Source: Azonexus hydrophilus (GTDB lineage Bacteria > Pseudomonadota > Gammaproteobacteria > Burkholderiales > Rhodocyclaceae). From it: 64,000 nt of DNA. This document shows, piece by piece, positions 17,764 through 27,072 of this stretch. The translations under genes were made by a program, and so were the position numbers. The stretch lies in the NCBI RefSeq assembly GCF_001956855.1, contig NZ_MTHD01000001.1, positions 248,001 to 312,000 on the forward strand, read 5' to 3'. The notes beneath the pieces were generated by a model. The model was not told the origin of the DNA and ran no database searches. It saw only the letters and a program-made list of their open reading frames with translations. The stretch's first letter is position 1. The number at the start of each line of letters is the position of its first letter.

Positions 17764-19306
17764 GGATTTTCCTTCCGGCAAAGACTGCCCGCTGCAGCAG
17801 CGGGGAAATGCGGTAGCGGTCCTCGCCGTAGCTGGCGCCGAGGTTGGCGAGGACGTCGCGAATGACATCGACGCCAACCTGGTCGGCCCAGGCCAGCGGT
17901 CCGCGCGGGTAATTGACGCCGAGGCGCATCGCCTGGTCGGCGGCACTGGCCGAGCAGACGCCCTGGTTGACCGCATCGGCGGCCTCGTTGGCGAGCATGG
18001 CGACGGTGCGCATGACGGCCAGTCCAGGGATGTCGCGGAAGCGCGAGACGGCGAAGCCGGCGGCCTGCAGCAGCGCGATGCCAGCCGCAGCGGCAGCGGC
18101 TTCGCACTGTTCGGCGGCGGCGACGGCAATGCGCGTGGCCTGTTCGTAGTCGAGGGCGAGGTCGATCAGCAACGTATTGGCGATGCCGGATTCGGCGGCG
18201 CGCTGCGTTGCGCTGCGGCCGTCGGTCACGTAGAGCACGGCGCGGCCGATGCTGGCGACGCGTCCGTCCTCGGCCGGGGCGCGGGAGAATGACAACTGGC
18301 TGTCCTGCAGTCGGCTGACCAGCGCTTCTGCTGCGCCCTGAAAGAAGTCCCCTTGGGGGGCGGTCGACTCGCCATGAATGGTGATTTTGCCGGCCGGCGT
18401 CTGCGCCGTTTCGGTCTGCGCGGCCGGCTTTCCGGCGCCGTCGCGGTAATCGTAGAAACCGCGTCCGTTCTTCTTGCCATAGAAACCGGCATCGACCAGT
18501 TCCTGCTGCAGCAGCGAGGGTAAAAAACGCGGGTCGTTGTAGAAGGCGCGCCAGACCGAGTTGGTCACGGCGAAATTTACGTCGTGGCCGATCATGTCCA
18601 TCAGTTCGAATGGCCCCATGCGGAAGCCGCCGGCGTCGCGCATCACGGCGTCGATGGTGGCGTAGTCGGCGGCGCCTTCCTGCGCCAGGCGCAGCGCTTC
18701 GGCGTAGTAGGGGCGGGCGACTCGATTGACGATGAAACCGGGGGTGGATCTGGCATGCACCGGCGTCTTGCCCCAGGCCGCGGCGGTGGCGAACAGGGTG
18801 TCGGCGACGGTGCGGTCGGTGGCCAGGCCGGAGACGATTTCGACCAGCGCCATCAACGGCGCCGGATTGAAGAAGTGCAGGCCGGCCAGGCGTTCCGGGT
18901 GCTTGAGCGCGGCACCGATGGCAGTGACCGAGATCGACGAGGTATTGGTGCCGAAGATGCAGTCATCGCTGACGATGCTTTCCAGGTCGGCGTACAGCTT
19001 CTGCTTGGCTTCCAGATTTTCGACGATGGCCTCGACGACGAGGCCGGCGTCGGCCAGATCGGCAGCCTGGTCGACGGCAATCAGGCGCTGGCCGGCGGCT
19101 TCGGCGGCTGTTGCGGTCAACCGGCCTTTTTCGGCCATTTTCGCGAACTGGCTGCGAATGCCGTCAACGGCCAGCTGTGCGGCGCCGGGCCGATTGTCGA
19201 GCAGCTTCACGACATGGCCGGCGGCCGCCGCGACCTGCGCGATGCCGGCGCCCATGGCGCCGGTGCCGACGACGGCGATGACAGTCTGTGGGGTCAGGGC
19301 GCTCAC
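17756..19306 (-). CDS. paaH: 3-hydroxyadipyl-CoA dehydrogenase
   Basis: 516 aa, two 3-hydroxyacyl-CoA dehydrogenase C-terminal domains after one Rossmann domain, the usual PaaH build. NAD-binding GTGAMGAGIAQVAAAAGH at the N terminus; catalytic HFFNPAPLMALVEIV and the partner segment TPGFIVNRVARPYYAEA. Starts at a GTG 4 bp after the paaG stop with CCGGAG upstream; an in-frame extension to 19543 would run through paaG and is rejected. Confidence 0.93.
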   Translation of the reverse strand: MSALTPQTVIAVVGTGAMGAGIAQVAAAAGHVVKLLDNRPGAAQLAVDGIRSQFAKMAEKGRLTATAAEAAGQRLIAVDQAADLADAGLVVEAIVENLEAKQKLYADLESIVSDDCIFGTNTSSISVTAIGAALKHPERLAGLHFFNPAPLMALVEIVSGLATDRTVADTLFATAAAWGKTPVHARSTPGFIVNRVARPYYAEALRLAQEGAADYATIDAVMRDAGGFRMGPFELMDMIGHDVNFAVTNSVWRAFYNDPRFLPSLLQQELVDAGFYGKKNGRGFYDYRDGAGKPAAQTETAQTPAGKITIHGESTAPQGDFFQGAAEALVSRLQDSQLSFSRAPAEDGRVASIGRAVLYVTDGRSATQRAAESGIANTLLIDLALDYEQATRIAVAAAEQCEAAAAAAGIALLQAAGFAVSRFRDIPGLAVMRTVAMLANEAADAVNQGVCSASAADQAMRLGVNYPRGPLAWADQVGVDVIRDVLANLGASYGEDRYRISPLLQRAVFAGRKIHD

Positions 19307-19310
19307 GCGA

Positions 19311-20105
19311 TCACTCTCCGGTGAATTTCGGCGTACGTTTTTCCATGAAGGCAGCGACGCCTTCGGCGTAGTCGGGCGACCAGCCGAGTTCGCGCATGAA
19401 ACTGCCTTCGAACGACAGTTGCTGTTCCAGCGTGTGGCCGGGGGCGGCGTGCATGGCCTGGCGGGTACGCACCAGCGCCTTGGTCGGCGCGGTGGAAAGT
19501 TGCCTGGCGATGGCGTCGACCGCAGCAACGAAGCCGGCATCATCGACGCATTGCCAGATCAGCCCCCATTCGGCGGCTTTTTCCGCCGGCAGCTTGTCGG
19601 CGAGCAGGGCCAGGCCCATGGCCCGCGCCATGCCGACGCGCTGCGGCAGGAACCAGGTGCCGCCGGTATCCGGAATCAGGCCGATCTTCGAGAACGCCTG
19701 CAGGAAGGAAGCCGATTTCGTCGCGATGACCAGGTCGCAGGCCAGCGCCACCGAGGCGCCGGCGCCGGCGGCGATGCCATTGACGGCGGCGATGGTCGGC
19801 ACGCGCAGGTTCTGCAGGCGCAGGATCAGCGGCTTGTAGTTGCGTTCGACGGTGTTGCCGATGTCCGGCATCTTGCCGGCCTGGATCTGCATCGCCCGGT
19901 CGCCGAGATCCTGGCCGGCGGAAAAGCCGCGGCCGGCGCCGGTGAGTACCAGCACGCGCACCGACGGATCGCTCTGGATGCTGTCGAGCGCGACGCGCAG
20001 CTCGGCGTGCATGTCGTCGGTAAAGCTGTTCAGCTTGTCCGGACGGTTCAGCGTCAGGCGGGCGATGCCGTCGGTGACGTCAAAAAGGATGTTTTCAAAT
20101 TTCAT
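19311..20105 (-). CDS. paaG: 1,2-epoxyphenylacetyl-CoA isomerase
   Basis: 264-aa crotonase-fold enzyme. Oxyanion-hole segments GFSAGQDLGDR and GIAAGAGASVALACD are present; the second lacks the hydratase Glu, and LIPDTGGTWFLP has the Asp typical of PaaG isomerases. PaaG turns the ring-1,2-epoxide of phenylacetyl-CoA into oxepin-CoA and isomerises the downstream double bond. It is 9 bp from paaN and 4 bp from paaH. Confidence 0.93.
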   Translation of the reverse strand: MKFENILFDVTDGIARLTLNRPDKLNSFTDDMHAELRVALDSIQSDPSVRVLVLTGAGRGFSAGQDLGDRAMQIQAGKMPDIGNTVERNYKPLILRLQNLRVPTIAAVNGIAAGAGASVALACDLVIATKSASFLQAFSKIGLIPDTGGTWFLPQRVGMARAMGLALLADKLPAEKAAEWGLIWQCVDDAGFVAAVDAIARQLSTAPTKALVRTRQAMHAAPGHTLEQQLSFEGSFMRELGWSPDYAEGVAAFMEKRTPKFTGE

Positions 20106-20114
20106 GATGATTCC

Positions 20115-21782
20115 TCAGACGTGGTAGCGGCGCTGGACCACGCGGAAACGGTTGGCGACGAAGGCCGAGTCGGCATACGAAGCATTGGCCGAGGGGTTGC
20201 CGCCGGTGCCGTGGTAGTCGGAATAGGCCGCCGACTGGTTCACGAAGACGCCACCGGTCAGGTTGATCGACAGCGCGACCTTGCTCCGCCAGGTGGCTTC
20301 GGTCATCGCCTCGATGACTTCCGGCTTGGTCGAATAGACGCCGGCGGTCAAAGCGCCGTGGGTGGCAATGATGCGTTCGGACAGGGCGATGGCGGCGGCC
20401 GTGTCGGCGACCTTGACGATGAAGCTGATCGGGCCGAAACGTTCTTCCATGTACTTGGCTTCCTCGCCGGCGTCGCAGGCGAGCAGCACCGGGGTGCGGA
20501 CTTCGGCGCGCGGGAATTCCGGATTCTCCAGTTTCTGCGGTGCCAGCACGACGGTGCCGAAGCGGCCGGACGCAGCTTCCTCGACGCGCTTCAGCGTGTC
20601 GGCGGACTGGATGGCGCCGAGTACCGCGTGGGCGACTTCCGGCTTGGCCAGGAAGCCGGTGACCGCCTTGGCCAGGTCGGCGCAGACCTCGTCGTAGGAC
20701 TTGTGGCCATCTTCGGTCTCGATGCCGCCGGCCGGCACCAGGATCGCCTGCGAGGTCGTGCACATCTGGCCGGAGTACAGCGACAGCGTGAACGCCAGGT
20801 TGCCGAGCATCTTCCGGTAGCTGTCGGTCGAATCGATGACGATGTTGTTGACGCCGGCCAGCTCGGCATAGACCTGGGCCTGGCGGCAGTTATCGATCAG
20901 CCACTGGCCGAAAACGTTGCCGCCGGTGAAGTCCACCGACTTGACGGCGGGGTGGGTGACCAGTTGCTGCGTCGCGGCACGGTCGTTGGTCACGGCCAGC
21001 GTGACCAGGTTGGGGTCGATGCCGTTTTCGGCGAGTACGGCGCGGATGCTGCGGACCGTGATCGCCGCCGGCAGGATGGCGTTGCTGTGCGGTTTGACGA
21101 TCACCGCATTGCCGGTGGCCAGTGCCGCGAACAGCCCGGGGTAGGTGTTCCAGGTCGGGAAGGTGCCGCAGCCGACGACGACACCAACGCCGCGCCCAAC
21201 CACTTCAAAGTGCTTCTTCATGACCAGCGGCGGGTTCTTGCCCTGCGGCTTTTCCCAGATCGTTTCAGCCGGCACGAAAGCCTGTTCGCGGTACGCGTAG
21301 GCCACGGCTTCGAGGCCGCGGTCCTGGGCGTGCGGGGCGCCGGCCTGGAAGGCCATCATCCAGCCCTGGCCGGTGGTCAGCATCACGGCGTGGGCGATCT
21401 CGAAGCTCTGCCTGTTCAGGCGATCAAGGATTTCCAGGCAGATGCCGGTACGGCCGTCGGCGCCGATCTTCTGCCAGCCGCCCATGGCCTGCTGGCCGGC
21501 GGCGATCAGTGCTTCGATGGCGCAGACCGGGTACTGCACATTGAGGTCGACGCCGTAGGGCGATTGCTCGCCGCCATGCCAGCCGGTCTGGCCGGGCTGG
21601 TCGAGGGAAAACTGCTGGCCGAGGTGGGCGTCGAAGGCTGCCTTGCCGTCGGCCGGTGCAGTTTCGCCATAGGCCTTGGGGCTGGGCATCTCGTTGAAGG
21701 CTGACCAGTAGCCACGGGTGGCGATGGCATTGAGGGCACCGTCAAGCAGGGGGCGGTGTTTGTCGAGCAGCGGGTGGGGCAT
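20115..21782 (-). CDS. paaN: PaaN-type (PaaN2) aldehyde dehydrogenase
   Basis: 555 aa, related to aldehyde dehydrogenases but with the long N-terminal extension (PHPLLDKHRPLLDGAL...GYWSAFNEMPSP) of the betaproteobacterial PaaN2 group. Catalytic Cys in YSGQMCTTSQ and a Glu in YAELAGVNN are in place. It should oxidise the semialdehyde formed by opening of oxepin-CoA. It has no MaoC-type hydratase domain, unlike PaaZ, so the hydrolytic ring-opening activity must come from another protein. The start at 21782 has GGAG 8 nt upstream; it heads the leftward operon. Confidence 0.88.
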   Translation of the reverse strand: MPHPLLDKHRPLLDGALNAIATRGYWSAFNEMPSPKAYGETAPADGKAAFDAHLGQQFSLDQPGQTGWHGGEQSPYGVDLNVQYPVCAIEALIAAGQQAMGGWQKIGADGRTGICLEILDRLNRQSFEIAHAVMLTTGQGWMMAFQAGAPHAQDRGLEAVAYAYREQAFVPAETIWEKPQGKNPPLVMKKHFEVVGRGVGVVVGCGTFPTWNTYPGLFAALATGNAVIVKPHSNAILPAAITVRSIRAVLAENGIDPNLVTLAVTNDRAATQQLVTHPAVKSVDFTGGNVFGQWLIDNCRQAQVYAELAGVNNIVIDSTDSYRKMLGNLAFTLSLYSGQMCTTSQAILVPAGGIETEDGHKSYDEVCADLAKAVTGFLAKPEVAHAVLGAIQSADTLKRVEEAASGRFGTVVLAPQKLENPEFPRAEVRTPVLLACDAGEEAKYMEERFGPISFIVKVADTAAAIALSERIIATHGALTAGVYSTKPEVIEAMTEATWRSKVALSINLTGGVFVNQSAAYSDYHGTGGNPSANASYADSAFVANRFRVVQRRYHV

Positions 21783-22129
21783 GTTGATCTCCATTGTTCC
21801 GGGCTTGCGCGCCGTGTTTTTGCTACGCATTACCAATTCACGTTGTTTGTTGCTTGGTGTTGTATCGTATTACAGCACATGGAATCGAGTTGTGTATAGC
21901 AGAATTTATTCTGCGTTGCACAAAAATACCAATTAAAAACAATAGATATGCACTGTGTTTGATGGATATTTTGCCTGTTTCGATACAGCTTGTCGGGGTG
22001 AATTTTCCATGGATTTTCCAAAAGCGATACAAAAACGTTGACACACATGTTTGTTGTGTAACATGATTCATCCATGGCAGCCCGAGCCGGGTTGTCCACC
22101 TGCCCGACAATTTGAATCAGGAGTGAGAC
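21783..22129. promoter_or_regulatory. divergent control region of the paa operons
   Basis: This 347-bp AT-rich gap separates paaN from the diiron oxygenase gene and holds no gene. The 7-mer CGATACA occurs three times: inverted at 21861-21867 and direct at 21981-21987 and 22025-22031. A candidate sigma-70 promoter for the rightward genes is TTGACA (22038-22043) with TAACAT (22059-22064), spacer 15. The inverted repeat ACACA-N9-TGTGT (22041-22059) fills the spacer and is a plausible PaaX operator. Function is inferred. Confidence 0.6.
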
Positions 22130-23158
22130 ATGGCAACCAATAAGGAACGATTTGCGGACAAGATGGAATTCCCGCCGGAAATCCAGCAACCGAACATCTA
22201 CCCGCTGTCCTGGAACAGCAAGACCAAGAAGCTGCAGGAAGTCTGGGAAGCCGCCCGGCGCGAGGACTGGGATCCGGAAAAGCTGCCCTGGGATACGCTG
22301 GATGTAGACAGCTACACCTGGGAAGAGCGTGAATCCATCGCCTACTGGTGGAGCCTGCTGTCGGTGTTCGATGCCTCGGCACCGCCGGTCTTCGCCGAAG
22401 CGCTGATCAAGACCTATGAAGTGCACGAGGAAGATCCGGTGCGCAAATGCTTCTTCTCGGTGACCCGCGACGAGCAGAACCACGAAATCATGTGCGGCCT
22501 GGCCATCACCAAGCTGCTCGGTCATCCGGACCCGATTACCTACGTGCCGAAGACCGACCTTGGCAAGCGTCTGCAGAAGAACGTGCAGTGGCTGTACTTC
22601 AACGGTGCGCGTTACTGGAACGGTTACAAGCAGGCAGTGCCGAAGTACGACCTGGCGGTCTTGTTCAGCTCCTTCCTGATGGGCGAAATCGCTGCCGCCA
22701 CCATCTTCAAGCAAATGTTCGACAACTCCCGCGAAGCCGTCTTCAAGGAAGGCTTCAAGAACATCGGCCGCGACGAAGGCCGCCACATGGCGATCTGCAT
22801 GGCGGTGATGGAACGCGATTACCCGGGCCTCAAGGAAGAAACCAAGGCCGTCGTCACCAAGCAGATCCGCGCCGGTTACCTCTTCCTGTCGGCCGTGCTG
22901 TTCGAGCCGCCGATGGAATTCTGGGACCTGCCGGAAGACTTCATCGCCAACCAGCGTGAAGGCGAGGAAGTGGCGCGCGGTGCCGGTTTCGGCATCCCGA
23001 GCTACGAAGCCAAGAAGGAAAACTGGAAGAATGCGATGATCAACCTGAAGGGCGTGCTCGACCGCTACAACATCCCGTTCCCGGCCATTCCGGAAGTCGG
23101 CATCACCGGTCAGGAAGTCAGCGACGTCGACCTGGACGACATCATTCCGGTCTTCTGA
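22130..23158 (+). CDS. ferritin-like diiron oxygenase, putative single-subunit phenylacetyl-CoA epoxidase
   Basis: 342 aa, soluble, helical. Two carboxylate/histidine motifs typical of ferritin-like diiron oxygenases are visible: DEQNHE (Glu115, His118) and DEGRH (Glu216, His219), with further acidic helices near residues 66-90 and Glu186. It is not recognisably PaaA, PaaC or BoxB. It lies head-to-head with the paaN-paaG-paaH-paaI-paaK-paaJ operon and directly before its own ferredoxin-reductase and a PaaX regulator, where paaABCDE is normally found. I infer that it oxygenates phenylacetyl-CoA or a close analogue. AurF-type N-oxygenase or RNR-R2-like oxidase are the nearest fold alternatives. 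AGGAG ribosome binding site 8 nt upstream. Confidence 0.6.
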   Translation: MATNKERFADKMEFPPEIQQPNIYPLSWNSKTKKLQEVWEAARREDWDPEKLPWDTLDVDSYTWEERESIAYWWSLLSVFDASAPPVFAEALIKTYEVHEEDPVRKCFFSVTRDEQNHEIMCGLAITKLLGHPDPITYVPKTDLGKRLQKNVQWLYFNGARYWNGYKQAVPKYDLAVLFSSFLMGEIAAATIFKQMFDNSREAVFKEGFKNIGRDEGRHMAICMAVMERDYPGLKEETKAVVTKQIRAGYLFLSAVLFEPPMEFWDLPEDFIANQREGEEVARGAGFGIPSYEAKKENWKNAMINLKGVLDRYNIPFPAIPEVGITGQEVSDVDLDDIIPVF

Positions 23159-23189
23159 TTGCGGTCGACCGTGTAAATGAAGCAAAAAC

Positions 23190-23217
23190 GGCCGGTGCCC
23201 CGCGAGGGGTTCCGGCC
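23190..23217 (+). other. intra-operonic hairpin
   Basis: A nearly perfect stem (GGCCGG..CCCC / GGGG..CCGGCC) with a GCGA loop in the 98-bp gap between the diiron gene and its reductase. There is no T tract, so it may be an mRNA-stability or processing element rather than a terminator. A TTGCGGTCGACCG motif lies just before it (23159-23171). Confidence 0.55.
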
Positions 23218-23256
23218 TTGCCGCAATAGAGATAGCAATAACAAGGAAGAGACAAA

Positions 23257-24309
23257 ATGGCGAAGATCATCATGCAGCCGTCGGGGAAATCGGTCGAATG
23301 CGCCTATGGCGACACCGTATTGATGGCGCTGGAAAAGGCGGGCTACGCGCTGCCCAACAACTGTCGTGCCGGTGCTTGCGGCGAGTGCAAGGTCAAGGTC
23401 ACGACCGGCCAGTTCGACCAGGGCATGGTGCTCGACATGGCGCTGTCGCAGGAAGAGCGCAAGCAGGGCTACGGCCTGATGTGCATGGCCAAGCCGATTT
23501 CCGAGGAAATCACCATCGAATGGGGCACCGAGGATGCCAAGCCGAAACTCTTCCCGCCGCGCGAGGATGCGCTGTTCGTGGTCATCGACAAGCGCCAGGT
23601 GGCGGCACGCGTGGTCGAGCTGCGCCTGCGCCCGGTTGGCCTGCCCATCCGCTACTGGCCCGGCCAGTATGTGACGCTCGGCAACGCCCGCGACAACATT
23701 CCGCCGCGCGCCTATTCAATCTCCAATGCGCCGCGGCCGGATGGCGAACTGGTGCTGCAGGTTGCCCGTCAGGATGGCGGTCTGACCAGCGCCTGGGTGC
23801 ACGACAGCCTGCAGGTCGGCGACAACGTCAAGATTTCCGGCGCTTACGGCACCTTCATCGGCGATCCGTCGGTCGATACGCCGGTGCTTTGCCTGGCGGC
23901 CGGTACCGGCCTGGCGCCGATCCTGGCGCTGGCCGAAGCTGCCCTGCGGCGCGGCTACAAGCGACCGGTCGGCCTGGTTTTTTCGGCGCGCAGCAAGGAA
24001 GACGTCTACAGCCAGGGGATGATGGCCTGGTGGCGCACCAAGCATCGCAATTTTGACTACAAGATCACCTTGACCCGGGAAGAGGCCGAAGGCTTCCAGT
24101 CCGGCCGGATCGATGCGGTCTTGCCGAAGCTCTTTCCCGATCTGTCGAAACACAGCATTTTCGCTGCCGGCAGCCCGGAGTTTGTCGAAACCTGCGTGGC
24201 GACGGTGAAGAAACTCGGCGCCCGGCCGGAACTGATCCATACCGAGGGTTTCTTTTCGCAACAGGTGCAGCTGGCAGGCGAAGACGATCCCTTCAAACTG
24301 CCGTTTTGA
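23257..24309 (+). CDS. ferredoxin-NAD(P)H reductase component of the diiron oxygenase
   Basis: 350 aa electron-transfer protein. N-terminal plant-type [2Fe-2S] domain with Cys36, Cys41, Cys44 and Cys76. An FAD-binding RAYSISNAP motif (about residue 150) and a NAD-binding segment LAAGTGLAPILAL follow. The order ferredoxin-FAD-NAD is that of phenol hydroxylase (DmpP) or BenC reductases and is the opposite of PaaE, whose ferredoxin domain is C-terminal. It should pass electrons from NAD(P)H to the preceding diiron protein. Ribosome binding site AAGGAAGAGACAAA. Confidence 0.87.
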   Translation: MAKIIMQPSGKSVECAYGDTVLMALEKAGYALPNNCRAGACGECKVKVTTGQFDQGMVLDMALSQEERKQGYGLMCMAKPISEEITIEWGTEDAKPKLFPPREDALFVVIDKRQVAARVVELRLRPVGLPIRYWPGQYVTLGNARDNIPPRAYSISNAPRPDGELVLQVARQDGGLTSAWVHDSLQVGDNVKISGAYGTFIGDPSVDTPVLCLAAGTGLAPILALAEAALRRGYKRPVGLVFSARSKEDVYSQGMMAWWRTKHRNFDYKITLTREEAEGFQSGRIDAVLPKLFPDLSKHSIFAAGSPEFVETCVATVKKLGARPELIHTEGFFSQQVQLAGEDDPFKLPF

Positions 24310-24347
24310 TCCCGGGATGCTGTTCAGTTCGAGGCGGAGTCGCTAAC

Positions 24348-25334
24348 ATGCGCAGGTTCCCCGCTTCGACTGACCCCGTGATAGCCCCCATCAAGCAACG
24401 CCTGGACAATTTTCGGCAACAGCGCCGCGTCCAGGCTGGATCGCTGATCATTTCCGCCTTCGGCGATGCCATCGTGCCGCGGGGCGGTCGCATCTGGCTG
24501 GGCAGCCTGATCCGCCTGCTCGAACCGCTGGCGCTCAGCGAACGTTTGATCCGCACGTCGGTTTTCCGGCTGGCCAGGGAAGAGTGGTTGCGTACCGAAA
24601 CCGTCGGCCGCCGTGCCGACTATGTCCTGACCCAGTCCGGCCGGCGCCGCTTCGACGAAGCCTCACGCCACATCTATGCGTCGCATGCGCCGATCTGGGA
24701 CCGCCGCTGGCGGCTGGTGCTGGTGGTCAATGACCTCGATGCAAAGGCTCGCGACCATCTTCGCCAGGCCTTGTTCTGGCAGGGTTTCGGGGCGTTGGGC
24801 AGCGATTGTTTCGTGCATCCGAGCGCCGACCTGACGGCGGCCTTCGACGCGCTGGTCGCCGAAGGCCTGGGCACCCATCTCGATTGCCTGATGCCGCTGC
24901 TCGCCGCCGATTCGCGTTCCGGCCTGTCGGCCAATGACGCCGATCTCGTCCGCCGGGCCTGGAACCTGCATGAACTGGCGGCTGCCTATGCGGCCTTTGT
25001 CGCCACCTATCTGCCGATCCTTGCGGAGTTGCGTCGCGATCGTCAGGCCGAGGTCGACGGCGAGGACGCCTTCCTGCTGCGCCTGCTGCTGATCCATGAT
25101 TACCGCCGCCTGCTGCTGCGCGACCCGGAGTTGCCGGACGTCCTGCTGCCGCCGGACTGGCCGGGACAGAAAGCGCGTCTGCTATGCAAGGATCTCTACC
25201 GGCGGCTGTTGCCGGCGTCGGAAGCTCATCTGGCCAGCACGCTGGTGCTGGCCGATGGCAGCACGCCGCCGGTCGATCCCGCCTATGCCGATCGCTTCCC
25301 GCAGGATGATCCCTTGCTCGCGATCTCGCTTTGA
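24348..25334 (+). CDS. paaX: PaaX family transcriptional repressor
   Basis: 328 aa, PaaX architecture: N-terminal winged helix (GSLIISAFGDAIVPRGGRIWLGSLIRLLEPLALSERLIRTSVFRLAREEWL), central domain (WRLVLVVND), and C-terminal PaaX-C helices (LLIHDYRRLLLRDPELPDVLLPPDWPG). PaaX proteins repress paa operons and are released by phenylacetyl-CoA. The ATG at 24348 has GGCGGAG upstream. It is 38 bp after the reductase and probably co-transcribed, giving autoregulation from the 21.8-22.1 kb control region. Confidence 0.92.
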   Translation: MRRFPASTDPVIAPIKQRLDNFRQQRRVQAGSLIISAFGDAIVPRGGRIWLGSLIRLLEPLALSERLIRTSVFRLAREEWLRTETVGRRADYVLTQSGRRRFDEASRHIYASHAPIWDRRWRLVLVVNDLDAKARDHLRQALFWQGFGALGSDCFVHPSADLTAAFDALVAEGLGTHLDCLMPLLAADSRSGLSANDADLVRRAWNLHELAAAYAAFVATYLPILAELRRDRQAEVDGEDAFLLRLLLIHDYRRLLLRDPELPDVLLPPDWPGQKARLLCKDLYRRLLPASEAHLASTLVLADGSTPPVDPAYADRFPQDDPLLAISL

Positions 25335-25346
25335 GCTTGCCGGTGC

Positions 25347-26969
25347 TCAGCGCATGAAGCGGAAGTAGGCGATCAGCTCGCGCAGACGCCCGGCCGTCTG
25401 CTTCATGTCCTCACTGCGCGTCGTCACTTCCTGGATCGTTTTCGACGTCTGATTGACGCCGCTGACGATGTCTTCCATGCGAATGGCAATTTCGTTGCCG
25501 GCAGCCGACTGCTGGCGGGTGCCGTTGGCGATGTGACGGGCCAGTTCATCCACCTTCTCACCCTGATGAGCAACGGCATTCAGGCCTTCGCGGGCCGACT
25601 CGGCAGCCGCATTGGCCTGTTCGACATGACTGCCGGCTTCCTCCATCGTGCTGACGGCCGTCTGCGTGCTGCTCTGGATGCGCTGAATGCTGGCGGTAAT
25701 CTCGCTGGTCTGCTTGCCCGAGTTTTCTGCCAGCTTGCGTACCTCGTCGGCGACCACGGCGAAGCCGCGGCCGGCTTCGCCGGCGCGGGCGGCCTCGATC
25801 GCCGCGTTGAGTGCGAGCAGGTTGGTCTGGTCGGCGATCTCGCGGATGACCTGGCTGACCCGGTCGATGGCAAAAATGGACTGGAACAGTTCGTCCATCG
25901 TCTTGCCGGCGTCATGGACGGTATGCACGACATTGCCGGAGGCCTGCTGGCTCTGCTGCATGCGCAACGAGGCATCGGTGAGCAGTGTATGTGAAGCCAG
26001 AACGGCCTGTGATGCCAGTTGGGCATCCTCGGCGATTTCGTTGACCGAGCTGACCAGTTGCTCGACTGCAGCGGCGATGCTGCTGGCTGCCGTTGATTGT
26101 GCTGCGGTCGACTTGCGGGTCTCGTGAATTTCCTGAGTCAGTGATTCGGCGTTGCTGCCCACGGTCTGGCTGGCTTCGGCGATCTCCGCCATCATCGCCT
26201 TGAGGTGGGTCTGCATGGTCACCAGTGCATCGTTCAGCTTGCCCAGTTCATCGACGCGATGCAGCGGGATTTCGTCGGTCAGGTCGCCCTGGGCGATATG
26301 TTCGAGCCGGCCGGTAATGCGCCGGATGATCGTCATCATGCCACCCTGGATCAGCAGCAGCGCGACGCCGGCCGAAATGCCGAGAATGCCGAACAGCGTC
26401 AGCAGCGTATTGACCGTGTCGTGTCCCAGACCAATATCGCTCCCGAACACGTGCAGGCCCTGGCCGCACAATTGCAGGACGATCATGGCGATGACCAGCG
26501 TGCTCAGCTTGGTCTGCAGCGAAATCCTGGCCCACGCCGATGCCTTGGGTGTCTTGGCGCGACCGTCCTTGAGCTGGCTGTACAGGGCTTCGGCTTCGCT
26601 GACCTGCTGTCGGCTTGGCTTGGTCCGTACCGACATGTAGCCGATTTTCCGGTTGTCCTTGAGCACCGGCACGATCAGCGCATCCACCCAGTAGTAATCG
26701 CCGTTCCTGCACCGGTTCTTGACCATGCCACGCCACGGCCGGTCGGCCTTGATGGTTTCCCAGGCCCAGGCGAACGCAGCCGGCGGCATGTCCGGATGGC
26801 GGACGATGTTGTGGTTGTTGCCAATCAGCTCTTCGCGCGAGAAGCCGCTGACTTCGACGAAGGTGTCGTCGGCGTAGGTGATGCTGCCCTTCAGGTCGGT
26901 TCGCGAAACGATGTACTTTCCTTCCGGAAAGGCACGTTCGACGTTCGTGACCGGCGAATTGATCTTCAT
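25347..26969 (-). CDS. Aer-like PAS methyl-accepting chemotaxis protein
   Basis: 540 aa. An N-terminal PAS domain of the Aer type (residues about 15-125; [35 protein letters not shown]) lies in the cytoplasm. Two membrane helices (about 150-210), HAMP ([21 protein letters not shown]) and a signalling domain with the hairpin [22 protein letters not shown] follow. It probably senses redox or oxygen through FAD in the PAS domain and signals to CheA. It converges with paaX. A role in taxis toward conditions suited to aromatic oxidation is inference. Confidence 0.9.
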   Translation of the reverse strand: MKINSPVTNVERAFPEGKYIVSRTDLKGSITYADDTFVEVSGFSREELIGNNHNIVRHPDMPPAAFAWAWETIKADRPWRGMVKNRCRNGDYYWVDALIVPVLKDNRKIGYMSVRTKPSRQQVSEAEALYSQLKDGRAKTPKASAWARISLQTKLSTLVIAMIVLQLCGQGLHVFGSDIGLGHDTVNTLLTLFGILGISAGVALLLIQGGMMTIIRRITGRLEHIAQGDLTDEIPLHRVDELGKLNDALVTMQTHLKAMMAEIAEASQTVGSNAESLTQEIHETRKSTAAQSTAASSIAAAVEQLVSSVNEIAEDAQLASQAVLASHTLLTDASLRMQQSQQASGNVVHTVHDAGKTMDELFQSIFAIDRVSQVIREIADQTNLLALNAAIEAARAGEAGRGFAVVADEVRKLAENSGKQTSEITASIQRIQSSTQTAVSTMEEAGSHVEQANAAAESAREGLNAVAHQGEKVDELARHIANGTRQQSAAGNEIAIRMEDIVSGVNQTSKTIQEVTTRSEDMKQTAGRLRELIAYFRFMR

Positions 26970-27072
26970 TACCGACTCCCCTTTTATCGGTGTGATGATG
27001 ACGTCAGTCAGTTTGGTAGTGCTGTCTTCCAGTCCGCATTCTAAATAAAAATGATTTCGGATAGATGATTTT

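Noticed and set aside
18726..21704. Long open frame on the plus strand (about 990 codons)
   Set aside because: It is antisense to paaH, paaG and paaN, which have clear family motifs; in GC-rich DNA such shadow frames are common and this one has no recognisable domain.
22130..23158. Reading the 342-aa diiron protein as BoxB or class I RNR R2
   Set aside because: Length, motif spacing and context (paa genes, dedicated reductase, no BoxA/C or NrdA) do not support either; left as an unassigned ferritin-like oxygenase.
23190..23217. Terminator after the diiron oxygenase gene
   Set aside because: Strong stem but no T tract, and the reductase gene downstream must be expressed with it.
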